DNA from: Cymbidium sinense | Taxonomy: Eukaryota; Streptophyta; Magnoliopsida; Asparagales; Orchidaceae | DNA length: 64,000 nt | Direction of reading: 5' to 3' | Assembly: GCA_021442155.1 (NCBI GenBank) | Contig: CM038214.1 | Location: 56,390,514-56,454,513 of the forward strand | Shown here: positions 9,953 through 23,300 of the stretch, piece by piece | Position numbering within the stretch: the first letter of the stretch is position 1 | Layout: each line of letters begins with the position of its first letter | Notes under the pieces: model-generated | Seen by the model: the letters and a program-made list of their open reading frames with translations, nothing else | Database searches by the model: none | Told to the model about the DNA's origin: nothing | Program-made: the position numbers and the translations under genes

Positions 9953-12900
9953 GTTTAGGTTTATGTTTGGGTTTATTAAGTTTAAGAGTTTAGGTTTAAT
10001 TTTTTTAATTTATTTAGTTACTTTAGGTTTAGGTTTAGGGTTTCAGGTTCATGGTTTAGGGTTTAGGGTTATAGTTTAGGGTTTAGGGTTTAGAGCTTAG
10101 GGTTTAAGGTTTTAGGATTTTTGCCTTTAGGGTTTAGGGTTTAGGGTTTAGGGTTTAGGGTTGTAGGTTTAGTGTTATAAGTTTAAGGTTTAGGGTTTAG
10201 AGTAAGTTTTAGGGTTTAGGGATTAAGGTTTAGGATTTAGGGTTTTTTTTTGGTTTTTTTTTAAATTAAGTAAACCAATAGGTTTAGGATTATTTACTTT
10301 ATTTTATATTTATTTTATTTTAATTTATTTATTATTTTTGTTTAAATCTATTTTTTATTTTTCTTTTGTTTAGTTTATTTATTTTAGTTTAGGTATTTTT
10401 ATTTTAGTTTATTTTTTAGGTTTAGGTTTATTTTTTAGTTGAGTTTTATGTTTTCTTTTATTTTTTAGGTTTAAGTTTTATTTTTTTTATTTTTTAGGTT
10501 TAAGTTTAGGTTTCCATTTTATTTTTTTTAGGTTTTAGTTCTATTTTTTGGTTTTATTTTTCAGTTTAAGTTTAGGTTTATTTTTAGTTTAATTTATTTT
10601 ATTTAGTTCAAGTTTAGGTTTAGGTTTAGGTTTAGGTTTTATTTATTTAATTTTAGTTTATTTTTGTTTAGTTTTAGGTTTATTTTATTTTGTATATTTT
10701 ATTTTTAATTTATGTTTATGTTTTTTTAGCTTAGGGTTTATGTTTTATTTTTTTTATTTACTTTTAAGTTTTATTTTTATGTTTATTTTTTTGGTTTAGG
10801 TTTTTATTTAGTTTATATTTTATTTTATTTTAGGTTTACGGTTTAGGGTTTATGATTTAGTGTTTAGGGTTTAAGGTTTAAGGTTTAGGGTTTTTTTAAA
10901 AAAAAAAGGTAAGTAAATCGGTAGGTTTAAGTTTATTTAGTTTAGTTTATATTTTTATTTAGGTTTATATTTTATTTTTATTTATTTTATGTTTATTTAT
11001 TTTAGTTTAGATTTTTTTATTTTAGTTTATTTTTTAGTTTTAGGTTTTGGTTTATGTTTATTTTTTAGTTTAGTTTTATTCTTATTTTATTTTTTAGGTT
11101 TAAGTTTATTTTTTTTTTTTATGTTTAGGTTTAGGTTTTTATTTTATTTTTTTAGGTTTAGGTTTTTGGATTTTATTTTAGGTTTTTTTATGTTTTATTT
11201 TTTAGTTTAGGTTTAGGTTTATTTTTAGTTTATTTTATTTTATTTAGTTTAAGGTTTAGGTTTAGTTTATTTTAGGTTTAGGTTTTGTTTATTTTAGTTT
11301 AGGTTTTTTTATTTTATTTTAGGTTTAGGTTTTATTTTTAGTTTAGGGTTTTTGTTTTATTTATTATTTATTTTTTAGGTTTTATATTTTGGCTTATTTT
11401 TTAAGTTTAGGTTTTTATTTAGTTTTTAATTTATTTTATTTTAGGGTTTAGGTTTGAGTTTAGGGTTTTGAATTTATTTTAGGATTAAGGTTTTTTTCTT
11501 AAATAAAGTAAACTAGTAAGTTTAGGTTTATTTAGTTTATTTTTTATTTATTTTAGTTTATATTATTTTAAATTTTTATTTAAGTTTATTTTCTAATTTC
11601 ATCTAGTTTAGATTATTTATTTTAGGTTTATTTATTTTAGTTTAAGTTTTTTATTTTAGTTTATTTTTCTGTTTAGGTTTAAGTTTATTTTTATTTTATT
11701 TTTTAGGCTTAGATTTTATTTTTTATTTTTAGCTTTAGGGTGTGGTTTTTATTCAATTTTTTAGGCTTAGGTTTTAGGTTTATTTTTAGGTGTTACTTTT
11801 TAGTTTAGGTTTAGGTTTTTATTTTATTTTATTTAGTTTAGCCTTTAGGTTTAGTTTATTTTAGGTTTCAGTTTTGGTTTTATTTATTTTAATTTATTTT
11901 ATTTTATTATATGTTAGGTTGATTTTACTTTGTTTCTTTTAGGTTAAGATTTTCTTTTTTAGTTTAGGGTTTAGGTTATTCTTTTATTATTTTTTAGGTT
12001 TAGGGATTTATTTAGTTTTTATTTTATTTTATTTTTATTTTACATTTAGGTTTTATTTTATTTAGGTTGTTACATTTAGGATTAGGTTTAGGTTTATTTC
12101 TTTTAGTTTAGTTTAAGTTTTTATTTATTTTATTTTAGTTTTGCTTTTAATTTTGAATTTATTTTATTTTTAAATTTAGGTTTAGGTTTTGGTTTAGGTT
12201 TATATTTATTTTTAGGTTTAGGGTTAGGTTTTTATTTAGGTTTATGTTTATTTAGCTCAGTTTTTAGTTTAGGGTTTAGGTTTGGGGAGTTTAGGGTTTA
12301 GAGTTACAAGTTTAGGGTTTAGGGTCATGGAGTGGCTCAGTGGCCCAGGGTTTAGGGTTTAGAGGATCTGGTGGAGTTGTGACCTGGATTTAGTGGTCAG
12401 AGTGGGTTGTTGGGGTTTATGGTTTAGGGTTTAGTTAGGGCTGGGATTAGTTTTATGGTTTAGGGTTTAGTGTTTAGAGTTAGTTTAGGTGTTATTTAGT
12501 TTTAGTTTGTTTTTTATTTATTTATTTATTTATTTATTTTTATTTAGGTTTATTTATTTTAGGGTTATTTATTTTAATTAATGTTTTTTTTATTTTAGTT
12601 TATTTTTTAAGTTTTGGTTTATGTTTATTTTTTAGTTTAGTTTTATTTTTACTTTATTTTTTTGGTGTATATTTTATTTTTTATTTTTAGGCTTTGATTT
12701 ATGTTATTATGTTTTTTTTAGATTTAGGTTTTAGGTTTTTATTTTAGGTTTATTTTAATGTTTTATTTTTTAGTTTAGGTTTATGTTTATTTTTAGTTCA
12801 TTTTATTTTATTTAGTTTTGTGTTTAGGTTTAGTTTATTTTAAGTTCGGGTTTTATATATTTTAGTTCAGTTTACTTTAGTTTAGGTTTATTTTATTTTT

Positions 12901-14299
12901 TTTATTTTAAGTTTTGGTTTTTTTTAATTTATATTTAGGTTTTATTTTTATGTTTATTTTTTAGGATTTTGTTTCTATTTAGTTTTTCTTTTAAATTTAT
13001 TTTATTTTTATTTTACATTTAGTTTTATTATATTTATGTTTTTTATTTTTAGGTTTATTTTATTTTTAGGTTTAGATTTTTATTTTTTTTATTTTTTTAT
13101 GTTCAGGTTTAGGTTTAAGTTTTAGTTTAGGTTTTAATTTTTATTATTTTTATCTTTATTTAGGTTGAGGTTTTTTTATTTTATTTTAAGTTTTATTTTA
13201 GTTTAGTTAAGGATTTTAGTTTTTTAGGGTTTAGGGTTTAGTGTTTAGGGTTTGGGGTTTAGTGTTTTGGGTTTAAGGTTGTATGTTTTAGGGTTTAGGG
13301 TTTAGAATTTAGGGTTTAGTGTTTATGGTTTAGGGTTTAGGGTTTGGAGTTTAGAGTTGTAGGTTTAGAGTTCAGAGTTCATAGTTTAGCATTTAGGGTT
13401 TTGGGTTAGTTTTAGTGTTTAGTGTTTAGGGTCAGGGTTTTTTTATATATTTTTATATTTTTATATATTTATAAAATTTAAAATCAAAGTTTATTTAGTT
13501 TATTTTATTTTAAATTTTATTTATTTTATATTATTTATTTTAGTTTTGGTTTTTTATTTTAGTTTATTTTTAGGTTTAGGTTTAGGTTTTTAGTTTAGCT
13601 TTATTTTATTTTATTTTATTTTCACCAGGTTTTATTTTTTATTTTTAGGTTTAGGTTTACGTTTTTATTTTATTTTTTAGGTTTAGGTTTTAGGTTTTTA
13701 TTTTAGGTTCATTTTTACGTTATATTTTTTAGTTTAGGTTTCCCTTTATTTTAAGTATATTTTATTTTATTTTGGGTTTAGGTTTAGGCTTAGGTTTAGA
13801 TTATTTTAGGTTTAGGCTTAGGTTTATTTATTTTAATTTAGGTTTAAGTTTATTTTATGTTTATTTTAGGTTTAGGTTTGTTTTTAGTTTAATGTTTAGG
13901 TTTTATTTTTTATTTATTTTTAGGTTTATTTTTTAGGTTAAGGTTTTATTGAGTTTTTATTTTATTTTATTTTAGTTTTTTTTATTTTTATTTATGTTGA
14001 GGTTTTATTTTATTTAGGTTTTTTATTTTTTAGTTTAGTTTAGGTGTTTATTTATTTTATTTTAGTTTAGTTTATTTTATTTTATTTTATTTTCTTTTAA
14101 GGTTTAGGTTTAGGTTTTAGTTTAGGTTTTATTTTATTTTAGTTTACTTTAGGTTTTATTTAGATTAGGTTTAGCTTTTTTAGCTTTTTAGGTTTTAGGG
14201 TTTAGGGTTTAGGGTTTATTGAGGTTTTATGGTTTAGGGTTTGGCTTTTAGGTCTAAGGCTTTGGTTTTAGTTTAGGGTTTAGTGTTTTGGTTTTCTTA
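9953..14299 (+). repeat. T and A modules between GRP fragments 3 and 4
   Basis: T tracts lie at about 9953-10255, 10835-10900, 11440-11495, 12250-12490, 13215-13440 and 14180-14295. A modules lie at about 10263-10835, 10906-11440, 11500-12250, 12490-13215 and 13460-14180. The junction word is clear at 10263-10283, 10911-10925 and 11500-11520, and replaced by an AT-only run near 13440-13490. Open frames such as 10989-11210 are Phe/Leu-rich readings of the repeat and are not genes. A G/C-richer patch within 12323-12410 is listed separately. Confidence 0.88.
12323..12410. other. G/C-richer island inside a telomere-like tract
   Basis: The heptamer pattern breaks into words such as GTCATGGAGTGGCTCAGTGG and GACCTGGATT, with C and CAG/CTGG content foreign to the array. 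No open frame or known repeat is recognisable. Similar islands occur at 17.7, 53.8, 56.6 and 59.4 kb. It may be divergent array sequence or consensus error. Confidence 0.5.
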
Positions 14300-14778
14300 T
14301 TAATAGAGAAAAATTTAGATTCAACATTTCTTCTTTTCAATTTCATCAACCAAGTAAGATTTTTTTAAAACACATGTGATGACATAGGTAAAAAATGAGC
14401 ACGTATAGAGCAAATCTAAAACCCTAGATAACTAGAATTTTCTCCACTATAAAGATATAGTTCCATAAGCAGCAGATCAGATCATCCGTTCTTTAGTTTC
14501 TACAGTTCCCATCATGACAACCCCAGCCTCTCGAGTAGCGTGATCCACTATCATATCACCGATCTCTCCCTCCGCCACCACCACAGTGGTAATGTCCATC
14601 ATGCCTCCTGCCTCCATAACCACCACTGGTCTAAGCACCACCTCCCTATCCACCAACACCTCCACATCCCCCACCACCACTGCGTGATCACAGCCTCTGC
14701 CTTCGCCTCTAGTGCTAGATTTATACTGAGCCTTGTTGACGGTGATGCTCCTACCGTCAAAGATTTGCTCTTTCTTAA
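14300..14778 (-). pseudogene. GRP fragment 4: glycine-rich RNA-binding protein 3' end
   Basis: The minus strand reads FDGRSITVNKAQ from about 14765, then a tail with R-G-E-G residues. A one-base shift inside the first glycine cluster breaks the GRP frame. The C-terminus reads DGNCRN followed by TAA, so the usual Trp is Cys. The 3' UTR is well kept, but the A run at 14285-14300 is interrupted (TTTTCTTATT). Open frames crossing this segment on either strand are frame-shifted readings of the Gly/Arg codons. Confidence 0.82.
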
Positions 14779-17700
14779 GGTTTAAGTTTAGGTTTATTAG
14801 GTTTTAGGGTTTAGGTTTATTTTTAAATTTATTTAGTTACTTTAGGTTTGGGATTAGGGTTTGGCATTTAGGGTTTAGGGTTTAGGGTTAGGGTTTAGAG
14901 TTTAGGGTTTTGTGTTTAGGGTGTATGGTTTAGGGTTTAGGGTTTAAGGCTTAAGGTTTTAGGGTTTATGCTTTTAGGGTTTAGTGTTTAGGATTAGGGT
15001 TTAGGGTTTAGGTTTTTTTTCCATTTGGGCCTTTGGGTTTAGGCTCAGGAGGTTTGGGGTTTAAGTTTTAGGGATTAGTTTTTTTTAAATACAAACTAGT
15101 AGGTTTATTTAGTTTATTTTTATTTTATTTTTTTTATTTTTTCTTTTAATGTTTATTTTTTATTTTATTTATTTTAGTTTATTATTATTTTATTTATTTT
15201 AGGTTTATTTATTTTAGTTTTTTTTTTATTTTAGTTTATTTTTTAGGTTTAGGTTTAGGTTTAAGTTTATTTTTAGTTGAGTTTTCTTCTTTATTTTATT
15301 TTTAGGTTTAAGTTTTATTTTTTTTTTTAGCTTTATGTTTAGCTTTTTATTTTATCTTTTAGGTTTAGGTCTAAGGTTTTTATTTTAGGTTTATTTTTAG
15401 GTTTTATTTTTTAGTTTAAATTTAGGTTTATTTTTAGTTTATTTCATTTTATTTAGTTTAGGTTTAGATTTAGGTTTAGTTTATTTTAGGTTTAGGTTTA
15501 GGTTTTATTTATTTTAGTTTATTTTATTGTAGTTAAAGTTTAGGTTTATTTTATTTTGTTTATTTTATTTTTATTTTAGGTTTAGTTTTTTTTTTAAGTT
15601 TAGGGTGTAGGTTTTATTTTATATTTATTTTTTGGTTTTACTTTTAGGTTTATTTTTTAGGTTTAGTTTTTATTTAGTTTCTATTTTACTTTATTTTAGG
15701 TTTATTTCATTTTTATTTTATGTTTAGTTTTAATTTATTAAGGTTTTAATAATTTAGTTTACTTTATTTTAGTTTAGTTTAGGTTTTCTTTATTTTATTA
15801 AGTTTATTTTTATTTTTTATTTTATTTTATTGTAGGTTTAGGTTTTTGTTTTAGTTTAAGTTTTTATTTTATTATTTTATTTTATTATATCTAAGTTTAG
15901 GTTTTTTTATTTATATTATTTTTAGGTTATATTTATTTTAGATTTAGGTTTTCAAGTTTTTAAAGTTTAGGGTATAATGTTTAAGGTTTTAGGGCTTAGG
16001 GTTTAATGTTTAGGGTTTAGAATTTAGGGTTTAATATTTAGGTTTAGGTTTTATTTTTTATTTATAGGTATAGGTTTAGGTCTTTAATTTATTTTTTTAG
16101 GTTTTAGGTTTTTATTTTAGGTTTATTTTCAGGTTATATTTTTGTAGTTTAGGTTTATTTTTAGTTTATTTATTTATATTCATGGTTTTGATTTAGGTTT
16201 AGGTTTAGTTTATTTTAGGTTTAGGTTTAATTTTTATTTATTTTAGTTTAATTTATTTTACTTTTGGGTTTAGGTTAATTTTATTTTTATTTTAGGTTTA
16301 GTTTATTTTATTTAGGGTTTTGGTTTTATTATTTTATTTATTTTTAGGTTTATATTTTAAGTTTATGTTTTTATTTAGTTTGTATTTTATTTTATTTTAA
16401 GTTTATTTTATTTTTATTTTGGTTTAGTTTTTATTTTTTTTAGTTTAGTTTAGGTTTCTATTTACTTTATTTTAGTTTATTTTTTATTTTTTATTTTATT
16501 TTTTTAGCTTTAAGTTTAGGTTTAGGTTCCAGTTTTTATTTTAGTTTAGATTTTTATTTTATTTTATTTTGGTTTAAATTTTTATTTATTTATTTTATCT
16601 TTAATTTTTATTTATTTTAAGTTTAAGTTTTTAACTTTTTAGGGTTTAGGGTTACTTGAGGGTTTAAGGTTTAGGGTTTAGGGCTTAGGGTTTAGGTTTA
16701 GGATATAGGGTTTAGGGTTTAAGATTTAGGGTTTTTTAGGGTTTAGTGTTAGTGGTTTAGGGTCAGGGTTTAGGCTGTAGTTTAGGGTTTGAGGTTTAGG
16801 GTTTATGGTTTAGGGTTTACGGTTTAGGGTTTTCTTATAAAAAAAAATTTAGTAAACCTTCAAGTTTAGGTTTATTTAATTTGTTTAGTTTATTTAGTTT
16901 ATTTAGTTTATTTTTTTATTTTAGTTTATTTTATTTTAAATTTTTATTTAGCTTTGTTTTTAAAATTTAACTAGTTTGGTTTATTTATTTTAGGTTATTT
17001 ATTTTAATTTAGGTTTTTTATTTTAGTTTATTTTTTAGGTTTAAGTTTAGGATTATGTTTATTTTTTAGGTTTAGGTTTAGGTTTATGTTTATTTTTTTA
17101 GTTTAGGTTTTTTTATTTTTTTATTTTTTAAATTTAGGTTTTATATTTTCTTTTTAGTTTCAGGTTTAGGTCTTTATTTTATTTTTTAAAGTTTAGGTTT
17201 AATGTTTTTATTTTAGGTTATTTTTTTAGGTTTTATTTTTTTTGTTTTGGTTTAGGTGTATTTTTAGTTTATTTTATTTTATTTAGTTTAGTGTTAAGGT
17301 TTAGTTTATTTTAGGGTTAGGTTTAGGTTTTATTTATTTTATTTTAGTTTATTTTAGTTTAAGTTTAGCTTTATTTTATTTTGTTTATTTTTGGTTTCAA
17401 TTTATTTTTTAATTTAGGGTTTAGGTTTTATCTTTTATTTTTCTTTAGGTTTAGGTTTTTATTTAGTTTTTATTTTATTTAATTTTTATTTTCTGATTAG
17501 TTTTAAACTTATTTAGTTTATTTTATTTTTAGTTTAGTTTTTTTTATTTTATTTTAATTTAGTTTTATTTTTATTTTAATTTATTTTTTTAGGTTGGTTT
17601 AGATTTTATTTTATTTAGTTTTTTTTTATTTAGGTTTTATCATTTTTATTCATTTTATTTTTAGATTTTAGTTTTAGTTTAGTTTTTGTGTTTTTAGGGT

Positions 17701-18889
17701 CTGGTTTGGCTCAGTTTTGTGTGGGTTTATGTTTGAGGCATGAGTAGGGTTGTGGTTTAGGGTTTAGGATAGGGTTTAGGGTAGTTAGGGTTTGTGGTTA
17801 GGGCTCAGGTAGGTCAGAGGTTTATGGTAAGGTGAGGGTTTAGGGTTTTTTTATATTTGTTTTTATTTTTAATTTTTTATTTATTTTTATAAATTAGGTA
17901 AACTCGTAGGTTTAGATTTATTTAGTTTAATTAGTTTATTTTTAATTTTTAATTTTTTAATTTTAATATCAATTTTAATTTTTATTTAGTTTAGTTTATT
18001 AATTTTAGTTTATTTTTTAGGTTTAGGTTTAGGTTTAGGTTTATTTTTTAGTTTAGTTTTACTTTTATTATATATTTTAAGTTTAGATTTTATTTTTATT
18101 TTAGTTTATTTTTAGGTATTATTTTTAAGTTTAGGTTCAAGCTTATTTTTAGATAATTTTATTTTGTTTAGGTTTTAGGTTTTGGTTTAGGTCTAATTTA
18201 TTTTAGGTTTAGGTTTAGGTTTTATTTATTTTATTTTAGTTCAGGTTTAGGTCTATGTTATTTTTATTTTTGGTTTAGGTTTTTTTTTAGTTTAGGGTTC
18301 AAGTTTTAATTTTTTTTATTTTTATGTTTTATTTTTAGGTTTATTTTTTAGTTTTAGGTTTTTATTTAGTTTTATTTTATTTTATTATAGGTTTATTTTA
18401 TTTTTATTTTAGGTTTAGTTTTTATTTTATTTAAGTTTTTTATTTTTAATTTAGTTTAGTTTAGTTTTTATTTTATTTTAGTTTTTTAATTAAAGCTTTA
18501 TTTTATTTTATTTAAGGTTTTTATTTATTTTATTTTAGTTTAGTTTTTATTTTTAGTTTAATTTATGTTTAGGTTTAGGTTTAGGTTTATGTTTAGGTTT
18601 AAGTTTTAATTTAGGTTTTTATTTTATTTTATATTTTTACTTTTTTTTGGTTTAGGTTTTAATTTATTTTATTTTTAGGTTTTATTTAGTGTAAGTTTAG
18701 GTTTTAAGCTTTTAGGGTTTATAGTTTACGGTTTAGGGTTTGTTGAGGTTTAGGGATTAGGGTTTAGGGTTTAGGCTTTAGGGTTTAGGGTTTTGAGTTT
18801 AGGTTTTAGAGTTTAGGTTTAGGGTTTAGGATTTAGTGATTTGGGTTTTTAAGGTTTAGGATTTACGATTTAGGATTTATGATTTTTTT
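14779..18889 (+). repeat. T and A modules between GRP fragments 4 and 5
   Basis: A T tract at 14779-15075 contains the recurring word TTTATGCTTTTAGGG. A modules follow at about 15086-15960, 16035-16635, 16845-17690 and 17890-18710, separated by T tracts at 15960-16035, 16635-16845, 17690-17860 and 18710-18885. Junction words stand at 15086-15103, 16850-16862 and 17890-17910 (AAATTAGGTAAACTCGTAGG). I see nothing else here except the unusual patch at 17695-17840. Confidence 0.88.
17695..17840. other. G/C-richer island in a T tract
   Basis: Words such as GGTCTGGTTTGGCTCAG and GCTCAGGTAGGTCAGAGG interrupt TTTAGGG units. It has no coding potential and no match I recognise. It resembles the other islands in being rich in GGCTCAG and AGGTCAG. 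Confidence 0.5.
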
Positions 18890-19343
18890 AATAGAGAATA
18901 AATTTAGATTCAACGTTTCTTCATTTCTATTTCATTAACCAAGTAGCACTCCAAGTTTTCTAAGACACAAGCGATGATATAGATCAAAAATGAGCATGCA
19001 TAGAGCAAAACAAAAACCCTAGATAATTATAATTGTCTCTACTATAAAGACACGCTCCATAAGGGATCGATTGGACGTCTTCATCTAGTTCCAATCAACC
19101 AGGCCTCGAGTAGGAGCCATCATATCCCCTATCTCTCTTTCTCTCTCTGCCACCACCACGGTTGTAACCTCCATCACTTCCATAACCACCACTGCTCAGT
19201 CCACCACCTCCATATACACTAGCACCTCCAAATCTCCCACCACCACTGTGATAACTGCTGCCTTCGCCTTCGCCTCCACCGCCAGATCTAGACTGAGCAT
19301 GATCGACGGTGATGTTCCTGCCGTCATGGTTCTACCCATTCTT
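18890..19343 (-). pseudogene. GRP fragment 5: glycine-rich RNA-binding protein 3' end with a long open tail
   Basis: This copy keeps the GRP frame over almost the whole tail. From about 19340 it reads NHDGRNITVDHAQSRSGGG, then GEGEGSSYHSGGGRFGGAS, and on to RDRGYDGSYSRPG before a TGA. A TAG sits at the third codon (NG*N). The last ~10 residues of the family (SDGNWRN) are lost through small deletions near 19085-19110. A seven-base A run ends the 3' UTR at about 18883-18889. The LINE lies only about 125 bp away on the upstream side. Confidence 0.83.
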
Positions 19344-19466
19344 TGGGTTTAGGTTTAGGTTTAGGTCTATTAGGTTTTAGGGTTTAAATTTATTTTTAAA
19401 TTTATTTAGTTACTTTAGGTTTAAATTTAGGGTTTGGGGGTTAGGGTTAAGGGTATAGGGTTAGGG
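19344..19466 (+). repeat. T module interrupted by the LINE insertion (left part)
   Basis: The sequence that follows GRP fragments elsewhere (TTAGGTTTTAGGGTTTAAATT, then ATTTATTTAGTTACTTTAGG) leads into short TTTAGGG variants and stops at 19466, where the LINE 3' end begins. The rest of this module reappears at about 29051 on the other side of the element. This identifies the insertion point. Confidence 0.85.
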
Positions 19467-20300
19467 AAACCCCATGTAGGGTATTTTATTGCCACAAAAA
19501 GAGGGTTACAAGTTCCTTAAAGGGGATAAACTTCAGAACTACTACTCAAAGAGCTACAATCAGCCTAAGGAGTAAATCCCCTATCTAAGTACATCCAAAA
19601 GCAAAAGAAGACATCAAAGCAATCAAAAGATACAAATTGATTAACATAATAAGCTAATGGAAGATTAGAATGCTCACATGACATGAATGCATGACACTAT
19701 GGAGCAAACCGCAAGAGGACAAGAGAGAAGCACTGAAAAAAATGTAAAGAGATTAAAGAGTTAAGGTAATACATACAAAAAGATAAATGAAAACAAAGAT
19801 AATCTGAGAATGATAGTAAAAATTGTGATAGAAGGTTTAATAAATCACACCAAGATGGGGCAGATGCAAATATGAGCATCCAAACTTTAGCAGAAGGGTT
19901 ACATCACAAGAGCTACTACCAAACCAAAAGGGAGTGAAATCATCACAACCATCATAGCCAACAAACCTATGAGAAGATAGCAGCCAGTTGTTGAAAGTCT
20001 TATGGGCTTTATTACCTACAAACCTAAATAAAACCATATATAATATAGAGAGGAAATTGCAAAGGGTAGAAGGATAAAGGGTCCCATGCAGGAATAGTAT
20101 CATCAATATAGTCACCCTAACACAAGAATACTTATACATATGAGAATGATCCATCTTTGCCAGAACCTCATGAAAAGTGATATCCAAGAAGAGAAATAGG
20201 CCAACATATAAACCCTCTACAAGAAAACAGTAAAGGAGGCAACCTACTGAAATCCTGCTAAGCAAGTCAATGAGCCTATAAATAACACCATCCCAAACAT

Positions 20301-20344
<44 letters not shown>

Positions 20345-23300
20345 TCATTCGCAAGTGAGGGTAAGAAGTAAAATGAACCCAATCATAATAATGAATGATG
20401 TGAACAACCCCTTATTAATATCCATATCAGTTGGTAAAAGCAATTGTATAGGAAGGCAGCATAACCCAACACAGGAAATAGACTACAACCTACCAAAAAT
20501 AGCACCAAATAAAGATAGTCAGAGCTACAACTCCAGTAGCAGCATTGAGGACAAAAAATTAGATAATCCAGATCAACAAACAACGAAGACAGCAAGATAG
20601 CAAAAGGCAAAAGCTGTCCATAGTACCACCCATTCAAAATAGACAGTGCATACTAAGAAGATAGCTGCACAAACTTAGCAGAACCCAGATGGGAATAGAG
20701 ACAACATCAGATAATGTAGATCACAACTATCAGGAGATGAACAACAGGCCAGACATAAACAGCAAGGGCAATCAAAAAGCCAACCCCAACAACAAAATAG
20801 TTAATGCAACATTGGAACCCACCAGAAGATAAATTAAAATGGGGATTCAAATGAGGGTCAACATTAGAATCCAGAAAAAATAAGATAGCAGATAACCAAG
20901 ACAAAAAATAGCCAAGACAACAATAGCCAAGACAGCAACAGCCAAGACAGCAACAACCAAGATAGTAAGGGATAGCAAGTTGGCCATAAAACCCCTCAAT
21001 CAGAGTAGACATTGTAGTAGTTAGTAGCCAAATAGATAGAGCATAAAAATAAGGTTCTGGAAGGCAGCAGCCAAGACACCAATCACCAAAAACAATCAGA
21101 ACAATAATGTCAAATAAATAACATAGGACCTCAAGTCCTGGTCAAAGATGGAGCCAACATAGAATCAAAAAACCAAGACAAAGAAATATCCAAGATGACA
21201 AACAACCAAGACAATAAAAATCGCTAGTCCATAAAGCCACCCATCCGTAATAAACAAGGCAGATATAAGTTTAACAAAGAGGATGGAGAAAACAACAGAA
21301 AGTAGTCAATGAATTCGATGATATGCATATAATAAATCAATGGGGTTCAAAGAAAAGGCACCAAGCAATCAACAACTTCAAAAGAGGCTTGCTAAAACAA
21401 AACAAAACCAGAGACAAAGATGTAGAGTATTAATCCGCTCAAACAACAACCAAGACAATACACAACAAGTCGGCCAAGAGTCCACCCAATTAGAGTAAAC
21501 AAAGCATAAGTAAAGATCCAAATAATCAGATGGATAATCACAGAGATCTACATAAGTTTAACAGAACCAAGTCAGATAAAATAGTAGTAGGAGAAATCAG
21601 TAATTTCCCAATTGTTAACAGCAAAAATATCAAAATAAAAGGCAAGAAACAGATAATAACCACAAAGACAACCTGCTGGACAAAGGATCCTAAAATCCAA
21701 AAGCCAACAGTGGTAGCAATAAAATAAAAATTACACCCACCATATAAAACTCCAATAAAAAGCAGAGATGTAAAATAGCAACAAAAAGGGTTCAAAGGAT
21801 AATCAACAGAAAAAACCTTCAAGATAAAGCTAATCAGGCTAGCAGTTAAACCCACAACCACAGTAAAGGCAAACTGAGAAGCCATTAAGGAAGTCCAAAC
21901 CTGCAAGGAAATAATAAAATTGAATGAAATTGCAAAATCTCTCGCAGATAGGGAAAATGAGGTTATCAAAGACAAGACAACACCAAAAGCACCCCGATGA
22001 ACCGATAAACAACCCCAACGTCGATATAAGACTCAATTATCCGCACATCCAACAAACAAGAAAGAAAATAGAAAAGTTGGTCATAAAACCAACCATTCAA
22101 ATTATACAATGCATAAGTTAAATCCCATATAGTTAAGGAAGTGGTCTGGCCAAGACTAGGAACTGTGAAGTAAATAATAGCAAAGAGAAAAAAAATAGCA
22201 TCATCCTGTGATGTTAACAAAAGACAATCATTCAGAGAAACAAGAAGTAAGAAATAGCCAAGTAGAAATAAAATCCATCATGTATACAACCTCAAGAGAG
22301 GCCAATCGAACAAAACAAAACAAACCCTAAGCAAGATGAAGAGCAATAGATAAGAATTTCCAACAGTCAGACTGCACAATTTTAATAGAGCCAAAAGTTA
22401 AAAACAACAAATAAAATGATCAAGATAGCCGATGAGAATCAGAAGACATTCAAGAACACCGTGAAATAAATAGCTAACAAACACAAGGTTAGCCTGTAGA
22501 GATAGTGAATCTAGAATCCAAATAGATTAAAACAACATTACAATTATTGCAACCATAGGATAAGCCAATAAAAAGTAGTGGGGCATAGAGCTACAATAGG
22601 GGTTCAAAAGGTTCTCGTCAATGAAATCCTTTAGGACAAAGGAGAATAGGCTAGCAGCAGAACTATCATCCTCAGAGAAATCATACTGAAAGAAAGTCAT
22701 TAAATAATTCCAAACCTACAAAGAACCATTAATAATAACAAGGGTATTGCAGATTCTTTCCTTACAGGTGCAAATTAGTAATGACAACAAATACATTAAA
22801 CCAACACCTGCCGCTGAAAAAAAGGCCCAAAAGTCCAACAAACCAACAATTAAACCTTCAACATATGTTGCATCCAACATAAGATAAACCATTAAAGAGC
22901 AAAGGAACACAAAGAATCGACAAGATAGCTATAAAGATCAAGAATATTAGAATTCATGAAATAATTCCAAATCTGCAGAGAAAAAGTTATAGCCAGGATA
23001 TTGCAAAAACTCTCCTTATAGGTTATGAAGGTAAGGTTATGGAGCATAGGAGAGGCAGAAACAACAAGACCCCAAACAAGGTTGTGATAATTAAACCAAT
23101 AATAGATGCCACTTAGCTTAGCAAAGGACCAGCAAGGAGTAATTTGATGATGCATCAGCAAATTCCAAAGGAGCAGTAGCACATTAACAGTAAAAATAAT
23201 AGAAGCAGTAAGCTCCCAATTAAAGGTAGGACAATTATACCAACAACACATGCCACAAAGATCGACAAGAAAACAACAAGAGATATTAGGTTGATGCATC

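Noticed and set aside
9953..10255. Telo-box promoter elements (AAACCCTAA) upstream of a gene
   Set aside because: The motif is everywhere here because of the repeat itself, and no intact gene follows it.
10989..11210. Plus-strand open frames rich in Phe, Leu and Tyr (also 56305-56487 and 57206-57394)
   Set aside because: They are readings of TTTAGGTTTAGG/TTTATTT repeat with biased residues (FRFRF, YFYFRF) and no domain; stops are rare only because of the base composition.
21538..21975. Hydrophobic 145-residue open frame and similar frames at 19837-20265, 20707-21012 and 22892-23437
   Set aside because: They overlap the diverged repeats of the LINE 3' region, recur in pieces with stops and shifts, and match no protein family I know; a gene is not supported.
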